Of a stretch of DNA of 64,000 bases, positions 7,634 to 15,195 are shown piece after piece. Each line of letters begins with the position of its first letter. The stretch's first letter is position 1. The notes under the pieces were generated by a model that did not search any database, was not told the DNA's origin, and saw nothing but the letters and a program-made list of their open reading frames with translations. The stretch comes from Chitinophagales bacterium (GTDB lineage Bacteria; Bacteroidota; Bacteroidia; Chitinophagales; Chitinophagaceae). The stretch spans positions 997,001-1,061,000 of the forward strand of contig JAFLBK010000001.1 of the NCBI GenBank assembly GCA_017303335.1. Reading direction: 5' to 3'. The position numbers and the translations under genes were made by a program.

Positions 7634-9511
7634 CTACCTGATAACACAAACCGTGCATCTATCGTTGGCCTCAAAGTCCTTCTTGAAAACAGCGTCATTT
7701 GAGATCTTCCGCTCAGGGTCATACACGATGAATAACTTGTACTTGTCCTTTGGATATTTGGTGATATCTGCAGCAATTCCATCTGTTATTGAGCTTTTGG
7801 CAGTTCCTTCCCGCAGATACTTTGCTTCAATAAGCAGATCAATTCCTGGGAATGAATGATCTGGGATCACCCTTGTTATTGAAAAGCGAATAGAAGGGTA
7901 TTCTCTCTCATAATCGTCCCTGTCTGCAATAAGCAGGGCGTTAATTAAATCGTTCAGCTCATTTTCGTTCTTTGGTTTATGTCGATTGTATGCTTCAGGA
8001 ATAGCGACCATCATCTTGCTGACAACCTGCTCAATTAGCGGCTCAACCGCTGGCTTCAAATACTCTCTATCGTCTATGTATGAGTGTATTGTATTTTTCT
8101 TCTTGGGTTTTAAAGGGTCTTGTAATGATTGAATTCTCTTAATAGCAGAGATAATTTGTGCTGTGTGGCTTCGTGTAAGCTTATACACTGCGCCAACCTT
8201 GTCAGCATTTCGATTGCCTGCTAGATATGGTATAAGATCAGTCAGCACGTCCATCATTTCTGTGGTGAAAGAGAATTCGGTTAATCCATTTAGCTTGGCT
8301 ACAAGCCGCATATAATCTATTAGATGTATTCTTGCCTCATCGCTTTTTATGCTGTCCTTAGATATATCGACATCGTAAATGGCATCTTCATCTTCTAGCC
8401 CAGATGCGAATGCGGCAAACCTTCGGTCGATACACTGCGAACAGCCCCCACAATGTGTGGCCTGTGAATTATTCTCAAATGTTAAGAACGTCTTGGTACA
8501 CGAAATTGTTGAATTGATATAGTGAGCCTTCCCGAAGCGTTTAATCTTATTGAAGATATCTGTCTTAGTATTATACAGGAACGGGTGCCTGATGTAATGC
8601 CTCTTACCCCCTACCATTGTATAAAAGTCCTCGAGTAAATGTAGAGCCTTTGGATGAGTTGTCCTGCTGGACCTGGCGTTGATCTGGTCTTGTCTTTTAT
8701 AGAAGTTAATAGAAGTAATGCCATTCTCGAAAACGAGAATCTCCTCCTCTGATGCGAGAGAGGATAGTGAATGTGCGATTGCTGTGTACAAGAATATTCT
8801 GCTTCTCTGAGTTTCTTCAACAGCCCTTTCTCCATGAAGATTACAGTAAAAGGGGAAGTACTGGATACGGCCGGGATAGTCTTTATTCAACATTCCAAAG
8901 ACGCCTCCTTGAATTTGTGTTATTGCTGAATTATTAGACCTGTGACTGATGAGGATTAGGTTCTTATCTGTTGTTTCCAAGACTTCGAGAGCCCCAGCAA
9001 GCGAATCTAATCCCCCAGAAAACAACGCCACTACTGAATTCTCTCTTTTATGCAGAGAGATTCCTTCAACATCATATAAATTCGCTTGACCAGTGTCCTT
9101 GCCTCCCTTAATGAATGTAAAGGAATAGCTCAGGTCTCCTGAAACAAATGTCAAAGCATCAGATAGCTTTTGATTAACATTCTTCTTCTTCCAAAAGTCA
9201 TAGTCTCTAACCTTAATAAAGAATCGCATCTCTCTTGACCAACTGTGATACTCTACAGCATCGGGACTGCCTCTTTTAACCATCCGATCTGCAGCATACA
9301 CATACCCTGCTATTTCCATCAAGTCTTTTACTCTATTTGGAAAATGACAGTTTACATTCGCAATGAAGTGCGGCAATTCAAGGTTAACATTTTGTTCCCG
9401 TGACGATTGATCATAAGTCAACTTTAAGACGTGAGCTTCGTTATATGACCTGTACTTGGCAGGCAGCTTAACGCCCCCACATAGAACGATATGGCTGTTT
9501 ATGTTAATCAA
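7634..9511 (-). CDS. QueC-like PP-loop ATPase fused to a PD-(D/E)XK nuclease-like domain
   Basis: 625 residues. Residues 1-155 form an N-terminal domain (AGYVYAADRMVKRG, WSREMRFFIKVRDYDFW) seen in QueC-like proteins of defence loci. Residues 158-375 are a QueC-like PP-loop domain: the ATP-pyrophosphatase loop SGGLDS at 165-170 and a zinc site C338 with C354-x2-C357-x2-C360. Real QueC makes 7-cyano-7-deazaguanine from 7-carboxy-7-deazaguanine. Residues 400-500 are helical. The C-terminus (540-625) has GIDLLIEAK (D558, E562, K564) then IADITKY and FIVYDPE, which resemble DpnII/MboI-type PD-(D/E)XK domains. QueC-like proteins of this kind occur in the Qat and type IV CBASS defence systems; the fused nuclease-like end is unusual. 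Its start overlaps the end of the upstream gene by 8 bases, so both are translated together. Role in anti-phage defence is inference. Confidence 0.75.
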   Translation of the reverse strand: MININSHIVLCGGVKLPAKYRSYNEAHVLKLTYDQSSREQNVNLELPHFIANVNCHFPNRVKDLMEIAGYVYAADRMVKRGSPDAVEYHSWSREMRFFIKVRDYDFWKKKNVNQKLSDALTFVSGDLSYSFTFIKGGKDTGQANLYDVEGISLHKRENSVVALFSGGLDSLAGALEVLETTDKNLILISHRSNNSAITQIQGGVFGMLNKDYPGRIQYFPFYCNLHGERAVEETQRSRIFLYTAIAHSLSSLASEEEILVFENGITSINFYKRQDQINARSSRTTHPKALHLLEDFYTMVGGKRHYIRHPFLYNTKTDIFNKIKRFGKAHYINSTISCTKTFLTFENNSQATHCGGCSQCIDRRFAAFASGLEDEDAIYDVDISKDSIKSDEARIHLIDYMRLVAKLNGLTEFSFTTEMMDVLTDLIPYLAGNRNADKVGAVYKLTRSHTAQIISAIKRIQSLQDPLKPKKKNTIHSYIDDREYLKPAVEPLIEQVVSKMMVAIPEAYNRHKPKNENELNDLINALLIADRDDYEREYPSIRFSITRVIPDHSFPGIDLLIEAKYLREGTAKSSITDGIAADITKYPKDKYKLFIVYDPERKISNDAVFKKDFEANDRCTVCVIR

Positions 9512-10292
9512 AACCCTCCTCTCTTAATAACTCGCTATTCAGTTTCTGGAAGGCAAACGAAAGGAAGCCTTGTATTTTGGTGTCAGAAGGAGCAGTGTCC
9601 TTAACATTACTATTATACCACCCAGCCGAAAACGATTGAACAATCTTCGATGTTTCAAATGCATGTTTTGATATCTGGCTAATGTGGTCTTCCAAGTGCT
9701 TATTAAATTGATTCCTTTCGTACATGTTACTGAGCCTTGCCGAAGCCTCTCTTTCGAGAAAGTATTTTAAGTAACGCTCGGTAAACTTTGAAAAGAAAAG
9801 CCTGGATAGTTCACAAAACCCAGCACCATTTGCCGCTTTTTTCCATGTTTCTATGGAACTTGAATCGGTGTCGAATATCAATGACTGCTGAACTTGATTC
9901 GCCTTTGTCCATTGGGCTACAGTGTCAATCATTGATTGTATGGCAAAGGTGGAATACTCCTTAGAGGTTGTATTCTTAAGCACATATGCTTGTATCGATT
10001 GGGTTAAGTCAAAGATGTTAAAGCCTTTGGGCAACTTGATGCCATGTTTAGAAAGATAGTCTTGCTGGTTTTGTAATTTGGAGGAGTAAGACAACAATAT
10101 GATATACTTAAACGCAGCAAAGACGCCGCTATCTTCTTCGATGTATTTGAATCTGCTACGGACATTCTTTGTGGTTTGTACAGCGACCTCTGTGACAGTA
10201 TTGTTGTTGCTAACAGAGAAGCTACCAATATCTTTGATAATGGCTCTCCATTTCTGAGTCTTAGGCAAGTATCCAACTCGTTCGTGCCCCAT
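9504..10292 (-). CDS. Uncharacterised helical protein paired with the QueC-like fusion
   Basis: 262 residues with no signal peptide or membrane segment. It begins MGHERVGYLPKTQKWRAII and is predicted mostly helical; the segment ELSRLFFSKFTERYLKYFLERE (about 165-187) and the C-terminal FLSFAFQKLNSELLREE are the most family-like parts. The position directly upstream of, and overlapping, a QueC-like gene recalls QatB, which precedes QatC in Qat defence loci, but the N-terminal glycine-rich segment of QatB is missing, so I do not give that name. First gene of a two-gene minus-strand operon; ATG at 10292 is the only good start. Function unknown. Confidence 0.65.
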   Translation of the reverse strand: MGHERVGYLPKTQKWRAIIKDIGSFSVSNNNTVTEVAVQTTKNVRSRFKYIEEDSGVFAAFKYIILLSYSSKLQNQQDYLSKHGIKLPKGFNIFDLTQSIQAYVLKNTTSKEYSTFAIQSMIDTVAQWTKANQVQQSLIFDTDSSSIETWKKAANGAGFCELSRLFFSKFTERYLKYFLEREASARLSNMYERNQFNKHLEDHISQISKHAFETSKIVQSFSAGWYNSNVKDTAPSDTKIQGFLSFAFQKLNSELLREEGFD

Positions 10293-10523
10293 TAGAGATA
10301 GTTTAGGCGTTTGATTTAAAGATAGAAACTAAATTGAGACTTTCAAATAGGGCAATATCGCATACTCTTGGTAGGATGCTTTCTGTATCACGCCCGGTCG
10401 CAACCACCTCAGAAAAGAGTCCCCGGCTAAGTTTCGGGATCGAAATGACCCGCCACCGAATTCAAGAAATTGAAACATGAGGTCATAGTTTATTGGGTAC
10501 GTACCGGTACCAAATAAGAGAGG
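10293..10523. other. Intergenic stretch upstream of the two-gene defence-like operon
   Basis: Holds the presumed promoter of the helical protein gene (minus strand). Next to the XRE gene's stop lies GGTACGTACC (10497-10506) running into GGTACC, a small palindrome cluster that may be an operator. No open frame worth calling. Confidence 0.4.
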
Positions 10524-10790
10524 TCACTTGTTGGGCTTGGAGGGAAAGTTAAATTGGAAGAGGTCGGCAGGCTTGACACCAAGAGCCTGGGAAAGAGCTT
10601 GCACGGTTGAGACTGTTGTATTTATAAGCCCCCTTTCGATTTTGGCAATCTGGGAGTATTCTATGTCCGCATCAAAAGCAAGTTCCATCATAGTCATGCC
10701 TTGCTTCTTACGCACCTTTCGAAGATGTTCCCCGAAAGCCTTTAAATATGCCGTATTCCGTGTGTTGTTCACATTGGCAATGTGGCACAA
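10524..10790 (-). CDS. XRE-family helix-turn-helix regulator
   Basis: 88 residues at most. The Cro/C1-type HTH spans about residues 18-75: FGEHLRKVRKKQGMTMMELAFDADIEYSQIAKIERGLIN TTVSTVQALSQAL, typical of small Bacteroidota XRE proteins. The called start at 10790 is TTG; a GTG at 10772 would give an 82-residue protein and fits the family length as well. It is divergent from the small exported protein gene at 10857, and the gap holds two palindromes likely to be its operators. It probably controls the element's genes, as is usual for such regulators on islands. Confidence 0.88.
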   Translation of the reverse strand: MCHIANVNNTRNTAYLKAFGEHLRKVRKKQGMTMMELAFDADIEYSQIAKIERGLINTTVSTVQALSQALGVKPADLFQFNFPSKPNK

Positions 10791-10792
10791 AA

Positions 10793-10823
10793 GCCATATT
10801 TTGCGTATGGCATATATACCATA
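10793..10823. promoter_or_regulatory. Operator-like palindromes between divergent genes
   Basis: GCCATA (10793-10798) pairs with TATGGC (10806-10811) across a 7-base spacer, and overlapping it TATGGCATATATACCATA (10806-10823) is a near-perfect palindrome. They fill the gap between the XRE regulator and the gene at 10857, the expected place for autoregulation by the XRE protein. Confidence 0.5.
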
Positions 10824-10856
10824 TTCACAACTTAACTCACCATTTAAACAACTGTT

Positions 10857-11354
10857 ATGAAACGACTATTATGCCTCTTTGCTGTAATGCTTTTAAGCTG
10901 TGCGGCATACACTCAGACTACCAATAAACCAACACCACAACTTGATGTTGATAAGCTGTACAAGAAATACAAGGACAGAGATTCGATCAAGCTATACTTC
11001 GCCGGAGAGGAGTTGTATGCCAAGATTAAAGTCGAGTATAATGCTAAAGGCAGGCCATCAGCAGTTATAATGTACGGCCCTTGTTTTGGTTCCTCCGCTA
11101 TAGATGGTCTCATTAAAAGCCTGCAATCACAGAAAGAAAAGGCAGGATATCATTATGTAACATCTGGAAGCTGCAGCGTTCCCGGAGAGCTGATTTTTGC
11201 TTCTGTTAGCGTTTACCAAAAGGGGACACAATATGCCAGATATGGGAAAAGCCTTTACGATATGAACAACCCGTTAAATGGAGAGTGGTTCTACTTTGAG
11301 GTTGGGGACACAAAGCGAAAAGGCAATGATAAGACCGAGAAGTTTGAGTTTTGA
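10857..11354 (+). CDS. Small exported protein, possible lipoprotein
   Basis: 165 residues. The N-terminus MKRLLCLFAVMLLSCAAYTQ is a signal peptide; LLSC at 12-15 could be a lipobox. The mature part is about 145 residues with YNAKGRPSAVIMYGPCF and a second cysteine in TSGSCSVPG. No family recognised. It is the only gene on the element, besides integrase and the polymerase-like gene, on the + strand and lies near the right border. It may be cargo. AT-rich like its neighbours. Confidence 0.7.
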   Translation: MKRLLCLFAVMLLSCAAYTQTTNKPTPQLDVDKLYKKYKDRDSIKLYFAGEELYAKIKVEYNAKGRPSAVIMYGPCFGSSAIDGLIKSLQSQKEKAGYHYVTSGSCSVPGELIFASVSVYQKGTQYARYGKSLYDMNNPLNGEWFYFEVGDTKRKGNDKTEKFEF

Positions 11355-11376
11355 GCTAATCGTTAAGAGATTCTCT

Positions 11377-11394
11377 GCGTCAGCAAATGCGTCA
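11377..11394. promoter_or_regulatory. Putative integrase arm-type site, right
   Basis: GCGTCAGCAAATGCGTCA differs from the left site at 3908-3925 in two of 18 bases and has the same two GCGTCA words. It lies about 155 bases inside the right att core. Confidence 0.45.
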
Positions 11395-11518
11395 CAGGAA
11401 TGCCCGGATTACCATAGTTACTTAGATGGGATGAGCTTGGTACCGGCGTATTCGTTGTCATATACAATAAACCAAATTAACTCACCAAGACCCACGAACA
11501 CAAGGGGTTACGGGCAAC

Positions 11519-11542
11519 AAAAAAGACCACATCGCTGTGATC
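11519..11542 (-). terminator. Terminator of the intact tRNA-Phe gene
   Basis: Read on the minus strand: stem GATCACA / TGTGGTC with a GCGA tetraloop, then six T. It follows the tRNA 3' end by five bases. The loop and closing pairs are the same as in the terminators at 3671 and 3781, so all three descend from one att-flanking sequence. Confidence 0.8.
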
Positions 11543-11547
11543 TTTTT

Positions 11548-11623
11548 TGGTGGTGTGGGGCGGGATCGAACCGCCGACACAAGGATTTTCAGTCCTTTGC
11601 TCTACCAACTGAGCTACCGCACC
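11548..11623 (-). tRNA. tRNA-Phe (GAA)
   Basis: Complete cloverleaf of 76 bases read from 11623 down to 11548, with CCA encoded at the end. Acceptor GGTGCGG / CCACACC, D arm GCTC / GAGC, anticodon stem AAGGA / TCCTT around loop CTGAAAA (anticodon GAA), T arm GGCGG-TTCGATC-CCGCC, discriminator A. The acceptor stem carries one C5-A68 mismatch. Its 3' two thirds lie in the right att repeat of the island, so the gene is a chimera of chromosomal 5' and element-borne 3' sequence. Confidence 0.95.
11550..11606. repeat. attR: 57-bp direct repeat inside tRNA-Phe
   Basis: Exact copy of 3812-3868. Matching ends at 11606/11607 within the D arm and at 11549/11550 just beyond the discriminator base. It marks the right border of the island. 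Confidence 0.92.
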
Positions 11624-11698
11624 ATCAGAATATCGAAAACCCGAATTCGGGGCAGCAAAAATAAGGGATTCTGGTAAATATTCCGCCCGAAATGGCAA

Positions 11699-13966
11699 TT
11701 AATTACCGTATTCACACAAAAATTTGATCCGCATGAGTTTCAGCTGTTCCCAGTTGAAATTGCTGTCGGCCAGCTCTTCCAGGGCCACCTGCAGCGAAGA
11801 TGTTTCGCAGTTCTTGAAATAATCAATGATCTCATCCTGCTCGTATTCGTCCACCATCTCGTCGATGGCATAATCGAGGTTCAGTTTGGTGCCGCTGGCC
11901 ACGATGGTTTCCATTTCTTCCAGCAGCTCGTCGATCCGCAGGTCGCGGGTCTTGGCCACGGTTTCCAGGGGTATCTTCTTATCTACATTCTGGATGATGA
12001 AGATCTTGTTGTTGTTCCGGTTCACCACACTCTTCATCACAAAATCGTCGGGCTTTACAATATCGTTCTCCTCCACGTACCGGGCGATCAGGTCGATAAA
12101 GGGTTTTCCGTACTTGAAGGCCTTACCCTTGCTTACGCCGCTGATCTTTTCCAGTTCGGCCATGCTGGTCGGGTACATGGTGGCCATGTCGATGAGGCTG
12201 TTCTCGAGGAAGATGACAAAGGGCGGCAGCTTTTTTTCTTTCGCCACTTTTTTCCGAAGTTCTTTCAGCATCTCAACAAGTGTTTCGTCGGCTGCGCCGG
12301 AATCGGAACCGGCGGCTTCTGTTTCCTCATCGTCGGCATTGGCTTCCTCGAATAGATTGTTCAAAACAATTTTGAAGGAAGACGGCTTTTTGAGGAAGGC
12401 CTCTCCTTTTTTCGTGATCTTGAGCAGGCCGTACTCCACGATGTCTTTTTCGATCAGTCCGGCCAGCAACATCTGGCGCACGAGGCTGTTCCAGTAATGC
12501 GGTTCTTTATCGTTGCCGCTGGCAAATACAGCCAGTTCTTCGTGCCGGTACATTTTAACCTGCGGCGTTGCCTTGCCGGCGAGGATGAGCAGGAGGTATT
12601 CTACCGGGAACTGTTCGCCCAGGGCCTTGATGGCTTTCAGGATCGTAACGGCGCCTTCTTTGGCTTCCACTTTTTCTTTCGGGTTGAGGCAATTGTCGCA
12701 ATGACCACAACTCTTGCTGTCGTCATAATCCTCTCCGAAATAATGCAGCAGCACTTTGCGGCGGCAAACGCTGCTCTCGGCATAAGCTACTGTTTCGTTG
12801 ATCAGCTGGGCGCCCACTTCCCGTTCGCTCAGTGGCTTATCCCGCATCAGGTGTTCGAGCTTGGCAACGTCTTTATGCGAATAATAAAGCAGGCATTTTC
12901 CTTCCAGTCCGTCGCGTCCACCACGCCCTGTTTCCTGGTAATAATTTTCGATCGACTTGGGAATATTATAGTGTATCACGAAACGGATATCGGGTTTATC
13001 GATACCCATACCGAATGCGATCGTGGCCACAATCACTTCCACTTCTTCGTTGAGAAACTGGTCTTGCCGCTCGGCACGCAGTTTACTGTCGAGCCCTGCG
13101 TGGTAGGATACGGCACGGATACCATTCGCCTCCAGCATCTTTGCCAGTTCTTCGGTGGTTTTGCGGTTGAGGGTATAGATGATGCCGCTTTTGTTCTTAT
13201 GCTGCTGGATGAAACGCACGATGCTTTTGTTCGTTTGTTCCAGGCTGATCTTGGGATGAATTTCGTAATGAAGGTTCGGCCGGTTGAACGAAGAGATGAA
13301 TATCTTCGGTTTGCGCAGGCCCAGGTTCTTGATGATATCGCTTTGTACCTTGGGAGTAGCGGTGGCGGTGAGGGCGATCACGGGGATCTTTTCATCGATC
13401 AGGTCCATCATCTCACGAAGCCTCCGGTATTCGGGCCTGAAGTCGTGCCCCCATTCCGAAATACAGTGCGCTTCATCCACGGCGAAGAAAGAGATTTTGA
13501 GCCCCCGGAAGAATTCGATGTTTTCTTCCTTGGTCATGGTTTCGGGCGCTACGTAGAGCATCTTGGTTTTACCCGACGTGAGGTCGTCTTTTACAGTCTT
13601 CTGTTGTCCTTTGTTGAGGGTGCTGTTGAGGAAATGCGCCACATCGTCTTTGCTGCTGTAGCTGCGCACCAGGTCTACCTGGTTTTTCATCAGGGCGATA
13701 AGGGGCGAAACAACAATCGCCACGCCTTCGCTGATGATGGCGGGCAACTGGTAGCACAAACTCTTACCACCACCCGTGGGCATGATCACGAATGTATCGT
13801 TTCCGGCGAGCAGGCTTTTGATGATATCTTCCTGCGGACCCTTGAAACCGTCGAATCCAAAATGTTGCTGAAGCTGAACAGCCAGGTCGCTGTTGGATTT
13901 TTTAGGGGCAGCTTTTTTTGCAGTTTTGATCGCCGGTTCTTTTGTATTGGATTTAACCTTGGCCAT
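11699..13966 (-). CDS. recQ: ATP-dependent DNA helicase RecQ
   Basis: 755 residues from the ATG at 13966; a longer open frame begins at 14050 but its extra 28 residues do not look like protein. A lysine-rich lead (1-30) precedes the helicase core: Walker A MPTGGGKS (GGGKS at 65-69), AVDEAHCISEWGHDFR (DEAH and aromatic-rich loop), LTATATPKV, GRGGRDG (motif VI). The zinc-binding cysteines follow in SVCRRKVLLHYFGE ... CGHCDNC, then the winged-helix RQC part and an HRDC domain (KLPPFVIFLENSLIDMA). RecQ unwinds DNA 3' to 5' in recombination and fork repair. The acidic C-terminal tail (DEMVDEYEQDE) is common in Bacteroidota RecQ. It lies next to the island but belongs to the core genome by composition. 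Confidence 0.96.
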   Translation of the reverse strand: MAKVKSNTKEPAIKTAKKAAPKKSNSDLAVQLQQHFGFDGFKGPQEDIIKSLLAGNDTFVIMPTGGGKSLCYQLPAIISEGVAIVVSPLIALMKNQVDLVRSYSSKDDVAHFLNSTLNKGQQKTVKDDLTSGKTKMLYVAPETMTKEENIEFFRGLKISFFAVDEAHCISEWGHDFRPEYRRLREMMDLIDEKIPVIALTATATPKVQSDIIKNLGLRKPKIFISSFNRPNLHYEIHPKISLEQTNKSIVRFIQQHKNKSGIIYTLNRKTTEELAKMLEANGIRAVSYHAGLDSKLRAERQDQFLNEEVEVIVATIAFGMGIDKPDIRFVIHYNIPKSIENYYQETGRGGRDGLEGKCLLYYSHKDVAKLEHLMRDKPLSEREVGAQLINETVAYAESSVCRRKVLLHYFGEDYDDSKSCGHCDNCLNPKEKVEAKEGAVTILKAIKALGEQFPVEYLLLILAGKATPQVKMYRHEELAVFASGNDKEPHYWNSLVRQMLLAGLIEKDIVEYGLLKITKKGEAFLKKPSSFKIVLNNLFEEANADDEETEAAGSDSGAADETLVEMLKELRKKVAKEKKLPPFVIFLENSLIDMATMYPTSMAELEKISGVSKGKAFKYGKPFIDLIARYVEENDIVKPDDFVMKSVVNRNNNKIFIIQNVDKKIPLETVAKTRDLRIDELLEEMETIVASGTKLNLDYAIDEMVDEYEQDEIIDYFKNCETSSLQVALEELADSNFNWEQLKLMRIKFLCEYGN

Positions 13967-14178
13967 AAATTTTGCTGAACACGTGTTAGAAATCACCCGT
14001 TTTTTCGGGGCTGCGAAGTTAACGGAAAACAGCCGCCAAATCAAGCCCAATAAGGAGAAAACAGGTGGTTTAACGAATCCTTTGAATCACTTAAGTTAAC
14101 TAAAATAACTCAACCCGCAAAAAATACCGGGAACAAAAAACCGGTTGAAAACCCGGCGCTGACCGGTCAATTTCCTTC

Positions 14179-14209
14179 TTTGCATTGTGCCTGAATTAAA
14201 GTAGGTTTG
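14179..14209 (+). promoter_or_regulatory. Bacteroidota-type promoter of kdsD
   Basis: TTTG at 14179-14182, then 19 bases, then TAGGTTTG at 14202-14209: a full match to the Bacteroidota housekeeping sigma consensus TTTG-N19-TAnnTTTG. The kdsD ATG at 14221 follows only 12 bases after the -7 box, so the message would have a very short leader or none. Confidence 0.7.
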
Positions 14210-14220
14210 CGCCATTGCTG

Positions 14221-15186
14221 ATGAACAAAGAAAAGATCATATCGGTTGCTCTCCGCACGATCGAAACAGAAACAAATGCCGTAAGCGGCCTCCGGCAATT
14301 CATCAACGAAGACTTTGTAAAAGCCACCGAACAGGTTGCCGGATCAAAAGGGCGCCTGGTGGTGAGCGGCATCGGTAAAAGCGCCATCGTTGCGCAAAAG
14401 ATCGTGGCCACGCTCAACAGCACCGGAACCCCGGCTCTTTTCATGCATGCCGCCGATGCCATCCATGGCGACCTGGGCATGATCCAGGCCGATGATATCG
14501 TGCTGCTCATCAGCAAAAGCGGCGACAGCCCGGAGATCAAGGTGCTTACCCCCCTCGTTACCAATTTCGGCAATACACTCATCGGCATGGTGGGTAATAT
14601 GCAATCCTTCCTGGCCCGCCACAGCGATATTGTACTGAATACGACGGTGGAACAGGAGGCTTGTCCGAATAACCTGGCGCCCACCAGCAGCACCACCGCA
14701 CAGATGGTGATGGGCGACGCGTTGGCCGTTTGCCTGATGGAGATGAAGGAATTCAACAGCAAGGATTTCGCGAAATACCATCCCGGCGGTACGCTGGGCA
14801 AGCGGTTGTACCTGCGAGTGGAAGAACTGGCTTCGCAAAATGCCAAACCAAGGGTGTTGCCCACGGCCACGCTCAAAGAAGTGATCGTGGAGATGACGGA
14901 AAAGAGACTCGGCGCCACCGCTGTGGTGGAAGAATCGGGAACCATCGCCGGCATCATCACCGATGGCGACCTGCGCCGCATGCTGGAGAAGACCGACAGC
15001 ATCCGGGACCTGAAGGCGAAAGACATCATGAGCAGTCATCCCAAAACAATCGAAGCCGAGATACTGGCGGTACTGGCACTGGAGGAAATGCGCAGGAACG
15101 ATATCAGCCAGTTGCTGGTGGAGCAGGAAGGAAAATACGCGGGCATCATTCATTTGCACGACCTGGTAAAAGAAGGCATCATATAA
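14221..15186 (+). CDS. kdsD: D-arabinose 5-phosphate isomerase (KdsD/KpsF family)
   Basis: 321 residues from ATG 14221 (a TTG two codons earlier is unlikely). An N-terminal SIS sugar-isomerase domain shows VVSGIGKSAIVAQK, MHAADAIHGDLGM and LLISKSGDSPE; two CBS domains follow (GTIAGIITDGDLRR and KYAGIIHLHDLVKEGII). KdsD converts ribulose 5-phosphate to arabinose 5-phosphate, the first step to Kdo of lipopolysaccharide. It lies 9 bases ahead of a mannose-1-phosphate guanylyltransferase gene with which it is presumably cotranscribed; kdsB and kdnB of the same pathway are 16 kb away. Confidence 0.93.
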   Translation: MNKEKIISVALRTIETETNAVSGLRQFINEDFVKATEQVAGSKGRLVVSGIGKSAIVAQKIVATLNSTGTPALFMHAADAIHGDLGMIQADDIVLLISKSGDSPEIKVLTPLVTNFGNTLIGMVGNMQSFLARHSDIVLNTTVEQEACPNNLAPTSSTTAQMVMGDALAVCLMEMKEFNSKDFAKYHPGGTLGKRLYLRVEELASQNAKPRVLPTATLKEVIVEMTEKRLGATAVVEESGTIAGIITDGDLRRMLEKTDSIRDLKAKDIMSSHPKTIEAEILAVLALEEMRRNDISQLLVEQEGKYAGIIHLHDLVKEGII

Positions 15187-15195
15187 ACAGACGAA

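Larger units (their letters stand above)
3812..11606. mobile_element. Integrative element in the tRNA-Phe gene (7.8 kb)
   Basis: The element is bounded by perfect 57-bp direct repeats, one of which is part of an intact tRNA-Phe gene. A tyrosine integrase lies 75 bases inside the left repeat. Contents are accessory: integrase, a putative polymerase/replication protein, a helical protein with a QueC-like PP-loop enzyme, an XRE regulator and a small exported protein. The genes at 5.9-10.3 kb are clearly poorer in G+C than the flanking housekeeping genes. No relaxase, conjugation or phage structural gene is present, so it is either a mobilisable or satellite-like island, or depends on a helper. 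The integrated copy regenerates the tRNA 3' end at the right border. Confidence 0.9.

Noticed and set aside
7634..10292. Naming the operon Qat
   Set aside because: QatA ATPase and QatD (TatD) are absent and the N-terminal pattern of QatB is not found in the partner.
12497..13978. 493-codon open frame on the + strand
   Set aside because: Antisense of recQ, whose motifs are complete on the minus strand.
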